Source: Phlebiopsis flavidoalba
Lineage: Eukaryota; Basidiomycota; Agaricomycetes; Polyporales; Phanerochaetaceae
Direction of reading: 5' to 3'
Length of the DNA stretch: 64,000 nucleotides
Assembly (NCBI GenBank): GCA_035772785.1
Contig: JAOCPU010000031.1
Span: forward strand, 124,001 to 188,000
Part shown: positions 22,951-34,157 of the stretch, piece after piece
Numbering within the stretch: the first letter of the stretch is position 1
Layout: every line of letters begins with the position of its first letter
The notes under the pieces: model-generated
The model's input: the letters and a program-made list of their open reading frames with translations, nothing else
What the model was told of the DNA's origin: nothing
Database searches by the model: none
Program-made: the position numbers and the translations under genes

Positions 22951-24765
22951 ATGTCATTTTCGGCCCGCAAAATGGGGAAGAAGACTCGGCGAGGTCGACA
23001 CATTGCGCATGTAAACCACATTCGGGAGACAGGGTCGATACGTGATGGGCAGTTTCGTCGAATTCTTGGGGCATGTATTCACCTGGGATTCGCAAGATTG
23101 CGTTTCTGAGGAGCTTTGTAGGCGGTGAGTCTATGCAATTATGAACGACGGAGTCGTGACCGTGTCAGCCCTGATATTGCTCCATAGATGGCGATCTATG
23201 AGCGACCCTACCTGCGACGATGCTGTCAATACACTCTTCCGTGACACAGAGTACATAGGAAAGGACCTACTGGAAGCTCTTCGCGAGCACGTTGCAGTGC
23301 ACAAAGAAGCAGATAGGGCGCGCCACGAGGATTTTGGGAAGAGATCTCCAAACCGCCTCCCTTCAAGTCTTCATGCAAGCCCTCGCAATATGCAACTTGG
23401 CCGGGGAGCTATTTCTTGAACCACGCCATACATATTTTGCGCAAGCACTGTTACACTTCAGTCTGCGTCCGGTTTTTGCAGGGTTCGTTGTCATCTTCAA
23501 TTCCGCATTCTTCTAATCTAATATTTATTAGTCTAAGACGAATTGGTCCCGAATTTCTTTCGCCACCGTTTCATTATTCTCGTGTCTCCCGGTGTGGGCC
23601 ACGACAAGATACCGAAGGCCGCCGAGGAACGATCATTCTCTCGGTTACTAGAAACCCTTCAGTTTTGTCCTGGACGTCATGGATTGCGTGGGTCCCGGCC
23701 GTCGTCGAGCCCTATCGGAGCGGTCAGAAGACACAGCTCAGGGCGCACATCTTCTTCCCGGAGGTCGCGGTTGGAGTTCAATTATCAGAGTGCGACTACT
23801 CACACGCTGTGGCCCGGCGACGAATGCGACAGAAGCTAGCGAGAGGGAAGACAAGCCTATTCAGATCTACTAACTGACGGAGTACCAATCAGGTCAAGAA
23901 GACATGGCTGCGACGTTAGTCTTGTACCTTCTGTTCACCGCCAAAGAGTATCTCGCTGACAGACAGTCTGCAGTTTGGGGCCTTGTTTTCTACGGCCCAA
24001 TGTGGGCGATGAAAGCGACAGGGGCCATTCGCCGTCAATCATAACACGTCTGCGCGTATCTTGCCTCTCTGGAAGCACATAGGTGGAACTACCTCGGCAA
24101 TCGAACCGACCATCTAATACCTCACTACTTCAGGAGCCCAGAATCATCACGACAGCTTTCTTCGCTTCTATCGTCATCGAGCCTCTTCTCCTACGACGGG
24201 CCGGTCGACGCCACGAATGATACCCACCGTGTCCATCTTACGCGCTGTATCCGACCGGCCACCTCGCAGCGCCCCATTCCTTGAACGCACTGGCGGCCCG
24301 CGCGCGCGTAGTTGATGCCGGGAGACGCGCTTGCTAACCATCTCGGCCTCCCCCAAACGGCTATTGTGGACGGCGCTCCAGTTACGAATTTCTCTGCTCG
24401 GGGAGAACTTTGCTGGTCGTTGCTTAGCCAAGGCGTATCCGCGTCGGGGGTGGATGGAGAAACGCAGGAGGGTAATGGAGCACATGGTTGGTACGTGGCG
24501 AGAGCAGGGTCCTGGGAATGCGACGGTCGTATTTCCGTCCAAGAACCGATATCAAGTCCCCGGCCTGAGGGAGCAGATAGCTGGGGTGAGTAACTTGCTG
24601 ACGGGGTACAAGGGGCACAGGAAGCCGTGGAAGCCTGAACTTCGCCGGAGAGGCAACTTTGGCAGAATGTTGAAGGAACTTATCTTCGAAATCGTCGTGG
24701 TGTATTCAGCGTTAGCACTCGCTATGGAGTGTTTTGTTGCGGTTCACCATGTTCAATATACATAA
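22951..24765 (+). CDS. DUF2236 / mpaB-like ER-bound oxygenase family protein
   Basis: The family includes mpaB-type oxygenases of fungal biosynthesis and bacterial latex-clearing proteins, which are haem enzymes of oxidative cleavage; basidiomycetes carry many members of unknown substrate. Collinear pieces on the plus strand: SFVEFLGHVFTWDSQDCVSE at 23050-23100, an intron GTGAGT..CCATAG, MSDPTCDDAVNTLFRDTEYI and LLEALREHVAVHKEADRARH at 23200-23330, WEEISKPPPFKSS, FLNHAIHIL, RLLETLQF near 23640, VRLL, REDKPIQIY near 23860, LWAMKATG-like MWAMKATGAIRR near 24000, WKHIG, RSPESSRQ, SILRAVSDRPPRSAPF near 24230-24280, GDALANHLGLPQTA near 24320, and AYPRRGWMEKRRRVMEHMV near 24435-24490. Alternation between frames, with few stops inside blocks, shows a real gene with indels. 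Start ATG 22951 and end 24765 are the best available. Substrate is unknown. Confidence 0.65.
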
Positions 24766-25558
24766 TGAGAAGAACTTATTCCTACATAGAATTACATTTC
24801 ATCGAGGTCTTCGCCTTTTCCATGTCCTCATCTTCATCTTCATCTTCATCGTTCATCTTCATCTCATCTTCATCTACATCTTCGCAGGATATAGCCCGAA
24901 TATTGACCTCCGGACGCGAGGGAACCTCCACTTTTGGAGATGTGGTCGCGTTAAGTGAGGTGACTGGTTAGAGGTATTGACGACACCTGTACGAGGGAGC
25001 TCAAACTGGTCATGAGAATGAAGAAGAAGAGTTTCCCCAGGGGACGAGTCTCGGCTTGTCTAATTTCCTGTCCCAGCAAGTCCTCAAACGCATCCCAATC
25101 ATTGTCGCTGTCGACGTGTCTTCAGAGACGGTGACTTTAAGCTGCTGCAAGGTTTTCATCGCTGCATATCGCTGAAGCCAAGTCGCGGCGGGATGGACCT
25201 CGTAAGAATATGAATAATCTGTTAGTGGGTGTTTGATGCGGACTCGATGCTCGACAAACTCTGACTAACTCCAGATGAAATGGTCTGGCCAAAGGCGATA
25301 TAATCAAAGTCTTGAGCTCTGGCCAGGCTATGCATCCTACCCCAGAGCTCGTATCGAGCACTGCCGCTAGTTTTAACAAGCTGATACAGAATCATGGCGA
25401 CGTCTCGAGTGTTTCTAGGGACTGGGGATGGAAGGGGAAGCACAGAGCGTGCGGGTCGGCGTGTCGTGGGCGGTAAAAAATCGTAGTTCAAACGACGAAC
25501 AGTAGGGAGGAGGAGACCGTGTGGAGGTCAGATCGTCCAGAGAGAATCGATGGAGAGA
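24766..25558. other. Intergenic, with a doubtful minus-strand reading frame
   Basis: The minus strand at 25222-25491 reads RNTRDVAMILYQLVKTSGSA and YELWGRMHSLARAQDFDYIA, which looks protein-like but matches no family I know. It may be a small gene or the 3' continuation of the LRR-like gene at 25559-26617. The microsatellite at 24826 lies here. Confidence 0.3.
24826..24886. repeat. Imperfect TCTTCA/TCATCT microsatellite
   Basis: About 60 bp of repeated CATCTTCATCTTCATC-type units interrupted by GTTC, CTCATC and CTAC. It lies just after the end of the DUF2236 gene. Confidence 0.8.
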
Positions 25559-26617
25559 TCAGAAGGGAAGTTGCCGCACGACATATAACTGCGCCCATGT
25601 TGGGGAGCCCCCTGCGTCCTCTTCCTGAATTTTGCGAAAGAAAGTGTGAGGTGGTGTGAGGTGAGGCAGTGTGACGGTGAGTTCTGAGGGTAGTACAGCC
25701 GGAGTTTCATCTGCTGTAAATAAGATGGAAACCCGAGTGAGAGTTTGTTGGGGTGTACTGTGTTGGTGCGGCCTGGCGAAGCAATCGCATGAACTTCCAA
25801 CGTCTGTCCGGATTTCTAGTATTTTGAGCTCGCGTGAGCATGCGCGGGAGTAAAGCTGCTCTGGGGGAATCAAGAATTTCCGGCAGATATTCGCTTCGGA
25901 GGTGTGTGAGGCTGGGGGGAGCTTCAAATTCAGGTAATTGTTCCTGGTCGGAAAATGAGGAGGTCGTGGGGGAGGAGAAGCTGAAATACTCCAGCTGCGG
26001 GAAGTCCTCATTATGTCTTCAGAACACTTCAGCAATGGTCGAACGAAAAACCGTTTCGTCTTGGGAGGCGTATATAGGCGCAGTTATTCCCAAGTCACGG
26101 ATGTGCCTCGGCCAAGAGTGTATTATACAACAACATGTACTTGTACCGGGGCCAGATATGCTGCCCCGAAAATCTTGCGCCACGGATCCCGCCAGCGCTG
26201 CGGCAGATAGCTCGAACGGCAGAGAAAAGAAATAGATATTTGGGAAGGAAACGATCTCTAGATTGAGCGAATGGGGTAGGTATGCATTTTTGATGACTGT
26301 GCGTCTGTAGGAGTTTGACGCAGGCTGGCTGTATGCGTGACGAGTGGATGCACGCACCTACCCAAATCTGGGGCACAGACAAGCGTGTCGGCAGCGCCCA
26401 CCAGCAGAGATACGTGACTTCCATCGCGAGGGTGTGAATGGGTATGAGGCATGCCATCGTCCAACGACAATGCAGGGGGAAATGATTTTGGGGTCAGGAC
26501 ACTTGTCTTGCAGGAATCTCTACCACGAGACCGGGTTAACGGTCCTACAGGAAAGGGTATACACTGGAGCCGCAGAATGAGGACATCATCTCTCATATTC
26601 CTTTTCCTGGATAACAT
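25559..26617 (-). CDS. Probable F-box/LRR-like protein of the agaric type (minus strand)
   Basis: Read leftward from about 26617, consecutive blocks look like the repeat region of agaricomycete F-box proteins, which pick targets for SCF ubiquitin ligases: IRDLGITAPIYASQDETVF (26040-26100), FPQLEYFSFSSPTTSSFS, QLPEFEAPPSLTHLRSEYLP, ILDSPRAALLPRMLTRAQN and RVSILFTADETPAVLPSELT, ending VVRQLPF near 25559. The alternation of 'x-L-x-x-L' strands with PxL turns supports leucine-rich architecture. A GTAGGTGCG donor-like site occurs near 26340. I could not read a clean F-box at the N-terminus (26260-26617). The family is inferred from sequence style and from the F-box array beginning 2.6 kb away. It could instead be another LRR protein. 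Confidence 0.4.
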
Positions 26618-28081
26618 CTTGAACGCGAGCGATTTCCACTTCTAGTTTGTCGCGAGTTCTTCTCATCATGCATAACGTTCATTTTGGTGGTCTGTCTGTA
26701 AGTTGTGATAGTCTCATTTCGTAGCTCCTCGGGGCGCGTGCGCCGAGAGCTGGGACAACTGACAATCCTAGGTACGTTGTCCCACAACGGGTTTAGAATG
26801 TGTTGGGCATTATTCGCATGCGAAAGCTAAATTATGCTATGGGAACGCAACTCGTCGAACTGAAGTCAGAACAAGAGATGTGTCAGCTGAAATAGGCTAG
26901 TGTGCAACGAACCTGCAACCACCTCGTGTCGCGAACCCAGTGACCGTGAACCGTGTACTTACAGTAGCGCTCTTCGTAGCCTTCGCTAGTCAATTTTGCG
27001 TGGGATCGTTATCTACGCCACGAGGATTATATTTAATTCATTCAGGGATGTTTAACACTTGAGAATGCACCATAACATTTGAAGAAACATAAGATTACAG
27101 TTAAGGCGAAAGAGAAATGTACGCGTAGATGATTGTGGAAGACAGCAAAAACGACGATATTGCGAGGCCATTACAGAGCAAGTGGTGTGAAGGAAGATAG
27201 AGTCTCTAAATCATCCCCAATTTTTGGTGCGAGGTAGTTAACGGATAAACCCTTGGTTGAAATCATAGGAAACCACTGAGCAGAAAGGTTTTATCAGGTT
27301 GTAGTACAGGCAGAGTAGCCGTGATAATGCACGAACCAGCAATGGGACGGTCGTTGCTCATCATCTCAGCTTGAACGACGCGTCGACAGCGAATGCGCTC
27401 TGTGGATAAAAGCTATGAATATTCAGATAACTTCAGACTGGACTGAAGGTATAAGTTGAACAGTGGCCTTGTTCAATAGCTCAATGCGGCCGCCGTCTGG
27501 CGAACCGTAGTCGTCGTAGTCTTTCAGACTTGCCCTTACTTGGCTTTCTACTTAGCCGGTTTTTTTTTTTTTTTTTTGTTTTTTCAGTCCTGGCGCGATG
27601 AGTAAGCGAGGACAGGAAACCTCAAACCGTGATGCGACAACAAGCAATACCTTGCTCGGTTGACTTTTTCCGTCTGTCTTGCTGGCAAGAGTCAGCCTCA
27701 CCTCTGCTATATGCTTCACCTGTAGAACGGATCTCGGCTTTGAACTACGCCATCGTCCTAATATCCTACAATTAGTTCCATCTACACATCCTCACATTCC
27801 TTCTTTTCCATTGACCTTCTCCATTCTCGACCTTCTTTCTTTCTTTTCACCCCACGATGCTTCATCTTCATCTGGCATCCTCCCTCACCCTACACCAGAC
27901 TCCTCTTCGTTCATACTATCCTCCTTCTTAAAGCATTAGGCTCGAGTTCAGCCCTTGCTTGGATACCAGTTAGGTGTCCGTAATGTACATCACGAAAGGA
28001 GTGTTTACAGTTGGCGGGCTCGCCTTCCCGCTAACCAAAACCTGACACCTTGCCTTCGACCACCATCGATGCGTACAACAT
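26618..28081. other. Intergenic, AT-richer, with poly-T and pyrimidine tracts
   Basis: No gene is supported. It holds an 18-T run at 27560-27577 and a long pyrimidine-rich stretch at 27775-27930, which could be the leader of an unrecognised plus-strand gene. Confidence 0.35.
27560..27577. repeat. Poly-T homopolymer, 18 bases
   Basis: An uninterrupted run of 18 T, followed by GTTTTTTCAG. Run length is probably unreliable in this assembly. Confidence 0.85.
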
Positions 28082-28727
28082 CTACTGCCGAGCTGCGAAG
28101 AGATCGCGGACGATGCGCGAAGAAATTTTTTCCGGAAGAAAGGGCATGGTGACCCCGGGCATCGTAGTCGGTTGTATGGAAATAGCGCGAGCTGTGTCCG
28201 CGTCGATGTCCATAAATAGAGCTCGCATTTCGTATACAGCAATACGATCGGTGTCTGGATAAACGGTTATAGTGAGCGAAATGACGCGAGCGCAAAGCAC
28301 TCACTTCGCGCCTCCATATGTGTCAAACCGAGAATATCTGTAAGTCGTCCGCCGCCGGACAGAGTGCACGTGTGTACGTCCGGTCGCATTCCGCGCATTG
28401 GAACCTTGGTCAATCGAGCCAAGGTTCACGCCGAGTGGCATAGGGCGGTTCACAGCGGTAACGTTTGAAGCCTGTCCGCGTCGAGCTTGACTGAGACGAG
28501 CGCGACGTCCCGGCCGGAGTTTTGTCCATAGCCTGCAGGTTCTGTCGCAAGACGCCGTTTTCAGGGGGCTGGCCCAATATCAAAGTGCCACAAGCATCAC
28601 TTACAATACCCTCTTCGTTGCATTCGAATTCGCAAGTTCGCCCCGTCGGTGACGCCTCGTCACCTTGATTGCTAGAGCGATAGTATAGTTCCGTGACGTT
28701 TTCGCGTTGGGGTTCACGTCCGCGCAA
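28082..28727 (-). CDS. Hypothetical protein, two or more exons
   Basis: Read leftward. An upstream part near 28410-28727 carries RENVTELYYRSSNQGDEAS and CEFECNEEGIVSDACGTLIL. A middle part reads NRPMPLGVNLGSIDQGSNAR and ends YSRFDTYGGAK at a GTGAGTGC donor. A 50-nt intron ends TATCCAG near 28258. The last exon reads TDRIAVYEMRALFMDIDADT and ARAISIQPTTMPGVTMPFLP, ending FAARQ and TAG near 28082. The well-formed intron and balanced composition argue for a real gene. I recognise no domain. The exon boundary upstream is uncertain because of indels. A 9-bp hairpin (28401-28427) falls inside the coding part. Confidence 0.4.
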
Positions 28728-29229
28728 TACCGTTCGAGGAGCCTTTTCAGGATGCCTGACTCTTCAGAGAGTTTTAAGCCTCAAGCATGATGTTTATGTA
28801 GTATAGAAGAAGTGCTGGCTAGTGAGGAACGAAGCTCGGTAGATGGGAGAAGGAAAGGAGTGATAGTCGAGGGAGAAAGGGACTGATCGTTGAACGAGCT
28901 GTCTGTTTAGAGCTCATGTCACCATTCACGATTCCCGCGATTCGGTCACAATTGCCGTCACATAGCGGTAGGTCACAGCACCACTGCGTGACAATCGTGA
29001 TTTCAACATTGACCTCGACGGCCACCACGACAAGCACTTGTGCGACATTAGCGACTTGCTAAGATCGTAGACCGAATTCGATTTCGACTTTTCCTCTAAC
29101 GAGCCGGGCTTTGTCCGCTTTCAACTTAGTTTGAGTATGGACAGAGTACATTTCACGCCTGCTCATACACACAACATAGCGAAATCCTCACATGAAACAT
29201 AGATGCTGTCCGACGCGCGATAATTACAG
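28728..29229. other. Intergenic between hypothetical gene and first plus-strand F-box gene
   Basis: Likely a shared upstream region of divergent genes. A 5' exon of the F-box gene may begin in it. Nothing else is seen. Confidence 0.3.
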
Positions 29230-30866
29230 ATGTCAAAACTCACTAGAACGATTGCACGCAGCTTTTGAGGCCGCATGTCTTTGAGATCAGCAGTAGGAAT
29301 TTATCAACCAAAAGAGAAGTGGAAATCGACTCAGCTAGCCCCCGTGCCAAAAACTGTCGGACGATCATCATGGTATCAATGTCTTCGAGGCCAGCGTACC
29401 CTACACGACCTACCCACATGTCGCCTCCACGATGGCCAAATGCAGAACTCCGCGGTCGTTGTGACCCAAGTTTGTAGGCGTTGGCGTCGCCTTGCTCTCG
29501 AGCTGCCCGCGTTGGGTCGTGCATACACATCACGCCCGGAACAGGGTCAACGAATACCTCAGGCTCTTGACGCATTTCCTCGAACGTTCTCAAAACCGTC
29601 ACCTCAACGTCTTGTTTAATTGCATGGACCAGTACAATGATTACGATGGAAAGCAAGCGCGACGTCATCTTTCATGCCTTCAACAATTGCTCTTGCACAA
29701 GGATCGGTGGCGAAACTGTGGTTTTTACTTCGACTATGAAGTGCAGCTGAGGGGTGTTTAACCGCCTCTTGAATGATACCGATTTCCCGTTCGCTACAAT
29801 TCTCTGCAAATTCTCATGCATCCCCAAACGGATCTCTTCAGCGAAGTTTATCCTCTACAGATCAACACTCACCGCAATTACGCAGAGTTCCGAGCTGAGA
29901 GAACGTCATCTATACGACTAGTCCTTCACTTTACAAGGGACTTACGCATCTTACGCTTGACAACTACCGATCTCGCCATCTCGACTAGTCGATATACTTA
30001 ACGGTGCCTCATCGACGCTTGAGAAGGGCTTGTACTGAGGAGCTCGTTATAGATGAAGATGGCCCATCCTGTGTGATCCCGCATAAACCTCTGCAACCAC
30101 TCCTGCGCCTTCACGACTTGGCTTTTGTGCAGCGCGTTGAGAGTGCGGTCTTCCCTGTCGACGCACATCAGGGAAACTGTTGACTTCTGTCCAAACCTTG
30201 AAACTCTCCATGTCGTTAATCTCGAACCCCACGTTCATTGAGCAAGTCATGGCCGCCGCGTCATTCCAGTCAGATTTTGCCCATATCCGCTCCCTAATTT
30301 TTCGGGCCCACGTTTTATCACAGAGAACAAGCGCAGCGGCACACCTACTGGATTAGACTGATGGAGTACGTTTCACGCGGCCCGGACGTATTAATTTGCC
30401 AGTCAAATTCGTGGAGAATTTTCTTGCCTATGATCCAGGACTATGATGTAACCCCGTGGTCGGGCTATGTTGACACGACCTGGCAGACCGCACTCTAAAA
30501 AATCGCGCAGCATTACAATTGGGGACGCCGTCTTTTTCACTCCTGAGAACAATCGCACCGCTGACATTTGGGAACCACCCTCTCTCTGTTCGATTGACCC
30601 TGTTATGTCCCGAAGCGCATAACGTTTCCCGCATTCTTGCAATGAGTCTATTCGACAGAGCACAGGGTCATGATGTATTTGTGTGTACCCGCTTGAGACA
30701 TGGGGACCGCATACTACGATCGGTAGATGCTCCTGAGCACCCTGTTTGGAGTCTTGGGATAATGATCGCAAACGCCCCACGACGCTTTACACGTCGCGTG
30801 GCGGAGAATCAGCGGGACACATTTATAGATCCCAAGACGTCCTTCACACTGTGCCAGAGTCACTGA
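29230..30866 (+). CDS. F-box protein, first of a tandem set of three
   Basis: Probable substrate-recognition subunit of an SCF ubiquitin ligase. The F-box part reads LERLHAAFEAAC near 29245-29280, comparable to LSDDILYIIFEAAYL of the third copy, and is followed by QVCRRWRRLALELPALG near 29465-29515, the hallmark C-x-x-W-R-x-LALELP segment. Next come the blocks FLERSQNRHLNVLFNCMDQY and LLLHKDRWRNCGFYFDYEVQ (29570-29750), the counterpart of LKHKHRWRECAFFLGNGHQ in the third copy. LRR-like sequence follows: EELVIDEDGPSCVIPHKPLQ near 30040-30100, FAHIRSLIFRAHVLSQRTSA near 30280-30340, and LTFGNHPLSVRLTLLCPEAH near 30570-30620. The 3' limit (TGA at about 30866) and the start are approximate. Frame changes are numerous. 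Paralogy with the next two genes is clear; the degradation target is unknown. Confidence 0.55.
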
Positions 30867-31896
30867 ATTAGGAACACTCTAAGAACTTGAAACTTATGAA
30901 TTAGCTCTTTTTAGAACGTCCCAGTTAGGTCTACTGTTAATTACACATTCCATGCATATTATGTACAACATTTAATACTTAAACGTGGATATTTTGGGGG
31001 CAAACACTTGATGACCAATGCTAAATTAGGTCTGTCGCTCTTTTTTTTTTCTGCCTGAGAATTTGTTCATACCACGACAAAGCGGAGTTGGAACTATGCC
31101 TCCTGCCAACACCCAATCAACCGGACAAGATCTCTGGCCAACGCGCCGATTCTGTGAACGTTTCCCAACTCTTAGTAAGAGTGCATTCCATTTACTGAGG
31201 TTAGTTGCCTGAAGGAGCACACAGGATGTCCTTCGAGTCCACGCGACCGCACAACGTTCGATCCTAAGTACTCAAGTCCGGATGTACACATTTACTGTGG
31301 TCCTAAAAAGGCCGATGATTTTTTGAATGACAGGAGACGGCGCAGGAGCACGATCTATTCCACCTTTTTTGCTTTCCCTCGTACAACGTTGACTGAGAAT
31401 ACAAATGCTCCTCCTATACTAAGAGAAATCAAGCTCGACATACAAAAGGTGAGGTATGCCACAGTTAAAGTCGAGCTGCAGTGTGTCAAACAGTATCCTG
31501 TCACCAGCCCAGCGCACAATGTCCTGTAACCAGCCTGTAACGCAAACTGTGACAACCGTGAGGTCCCCGGAAGTTCGACTGCCGCAAGGCTCAAAGAATT
31601 CGAAGCATGCGAACCTCGCTTTTGCGCCAGAACCCAGACCCCCCATCTGTCACTCTCAGCGAGATAACACGATAAATAGACAGTATCACAGTTGTCAGCC
31701 CTGTCACGGCTCAGTAGAACGAACAAGACAGACAACATCCCCAACACCGTGTCAAGGTCAGTCGATTGGTCTGTCACGTGCATGTCATTCCAGCAGCTCG
31801 TGAATGCTCACAAACATGTAGATGATCCGTGTTCCGACATATGAAAAACGAGGTTGACCCGCGACAGCCGTAAGGAACCGTAGTAGATGGGGCAAA
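30867..31896. other. Spacer between first and second F-box genes
   Basis: AT-rich at 30890-31020, with a T-run at 31040-31050. Open frames at 31355-31803 lie on both strands without recognisable content. Confidence 0.3.
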
Positions 31897-33620
31897 ATGT
31901 ACGTCAAATCGGCCACACGCTGTATAGGCCTGTACAACAGGGACATAGACAGAAACTTACCACGCCTGCCCCAGTCATTCAAGTTATCGGACGACATCAT
32001 GTACGCTATCCTGTGCTTGAGATGGCGTACTTACACAGTACTTACGACGACTTCCCACTCTGCCGCCTATCACAGCTGGAAACGTTCAGAGCGTGCCCGC
32101 GTAGTGGTGACGCACGGTTGTCCGACGTGGAGGGAAGCTTGCTCTCGACCTATCCGCGTTTTTGTGAGTCACTGCCATTCTACATTACCCCCCTAAACAA
32201 GGTGCCCAAATTACTCCGAGGCCTTGGATGCCTTTCTTGAAGCGTTCGCGTGGAGATCGTCACCTCAGCAGCATCACAATTCAATTTCATGCATGCAAGA
32301 CGGGTGAAAATTCGCAAATATCGCGCTGCTCCTACCTTGCCGCTCTCTGAAGGCGATGGACATCTGCGGGCATATAAGGGGGGTGTAGCGAAAAACTGCA
32401 CGGCTTCTTATAATTTCAACCCACGCAGACATCATGTTATAGGCCAGTTTCTAACCGCACAATTACCACGGAGCGCCGAACCTTCCCATCCATGGCATAG
32501 TTCTCCCTTCAAGTGATGACCTGAATACTCACGAGAGAGTTGACCCTACTGCCACACCTGATCGATGAGGTTAATTCCCTACAAATAATACTAACCCCGA
32601 TCAACTAAACGAAATTTCGCGGAAGTACCTGCCCATTGGTCAGTGTGATCCAGTACCATTGCCTCCCTCGATTTCCTTCATACCGCGCTTACAGACCCTC
32701 CCGCTCCGATAATTCTCGTTGACTACCTAGCATCAAACATCTCAATCAGTATCCACAATGGTCTTTCATTGAGTGCTCGAAGAAGCTGCGTTCTGAAGGG
32801 CTTGCTCTTGCATTTAGAGACAATTATGGGATAACATCCCCCCACCCGCAACTACATGCGACCCCCTGCAGCCCCTCTCTGCTCACGATTCTCAATTTGA
32901 CCCCTAGCCGGAACCCCATCCCCGACTGGAGAGCTTTCTATACAAAATTCATACAGACAGATACTACCATATGTTTCCAAAACCTCAGGGACCCTCCCAC
33001 CGTGGTTGATCTCACAGTCCTCAGCTATATTATAAAATCCACATTCTCAGTCCGTTTCCACCACATCCGCTCTCTGATTGTGGACGGAGGCCCGAGTCAC
33101 ACACATGCAAGGATAAGAAGAAGACCCTTACAGTCCTGTTGGGTTGCGCTAACTGACATGTTGCGCCCTGCTCAAGATGTCAATATCTGCAATCCGCAGT
33201 ATCTTGCAGTGGAGTCAAGATGCGACGACGATTACTCGCGGCTGCATTTCGTTGCCAGATTTGCGCACGCTTCCAAGCAACGGTCAAGGTCCGCGTAGAG
33301 GCGGATTTGGACACGATCTCGCCTTCGTGAACATCGGGTCGACATCGGCGGCATCCTCTCTCCTCGATCACTCTGTTGTGCTCTGATGAGCAGCGCTGCC
33401 AATTTGCCTGAACACTCGGGAGTGGGAAATTCTTGATGTCGTGAAGATGGGTTGGAAACCTCAGGTACCACAGTAAACCGCTTCATCGACCCGTTTGACC
33501 CTTGGATGAGAACAACAACGCTCCCACACTCAGACCATGGAAAAATCTGCAGGACTTTGAGGACCAAGTAATCTGGAAGTATAGAATTCCGCCTCGACTT
33601 CAACTTCAACAAATAAAACG
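31897..33620 (+). CDS. F-box protein, second of the tandem set
   Basis: ATG 31897 begins MYVKSATRCIGLYNRDI and leads into the F-box LSDDIMYAI at about 31988, continuing after a one-base shift as LEMAYLHSTYDDFPLCRLS. The second hallmark appears as HGCPTWR near 32115, shifted into KLALDLSAF. The LRR-like middle includes WRAFYTKFIQTDTTICFQNL, VVDLTVLSYIIKSTFSVRFH and HHIRSLIVDGGPSH near 32930-33100; the last matches FAHIRSLIF of the first gene. The C-terminal end reads DPFDPWDENNNAPTLRPWK near 33490-33545, comparable to the DPFSPPGTGDNDAPSFVQWK end of the third gene, so the gene closes around 33550-33620. The exact stop is unclear because of a shift. Role as for its neighbours: probable SCF adaptor with unknown target. 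Confidence 0.6.
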
Positions 33621-34157
33621 TAGTAAGTCCCCACATACATGCTTCTCACAGGTGCACTATACTTACCGGCGGCGTGTAGGCGCAAAAACTTCGCGCGACA
33701 GCTACGTGCGGATGTTTGGAAAGGTTTCGAAATCACGTAAACAAATACTATCTGATCGGCTTGTACAGCCTGTGAGCTACGCCTTTGATGATTATCGAAA
33801 TGTGTGTGCTGAATCGAATCTGCTTCTGACCTCGTGGGTCGTCGTTCAAATTTCAACGTCGCACTGCCAGTAAGTACAGTATACTCGTTCGCTGCATCAG
33901 CGACTGGCATCGACATCATGGCCGCCGTCCGCGTCAGTGGTCACGCACTGATCGGATATCACATGACTGTGTGGACATACGTGTCTACAGATGCTCGACA
34001 AGCCTTGGCTTGATCTTTACCGTGACAAACTTCTGAACAGCCCATACCCTGCAAGAGTAGGGTTCTGAGGAACACTGTTAAGCCTACACTTATCTTAGGT
34101 GCGGTTCTTTGCTCCTCAAGTGACAATGTGATGATGTGTAACGGTGCAAAGTGCAGA
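33621..34157. other. Spacer between second and third F-box genes
   Basis: No independent gene is supported. Open frames on both strands here overlap the uncertain 3' end of the second F-box gene. Confidence 0.3.
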
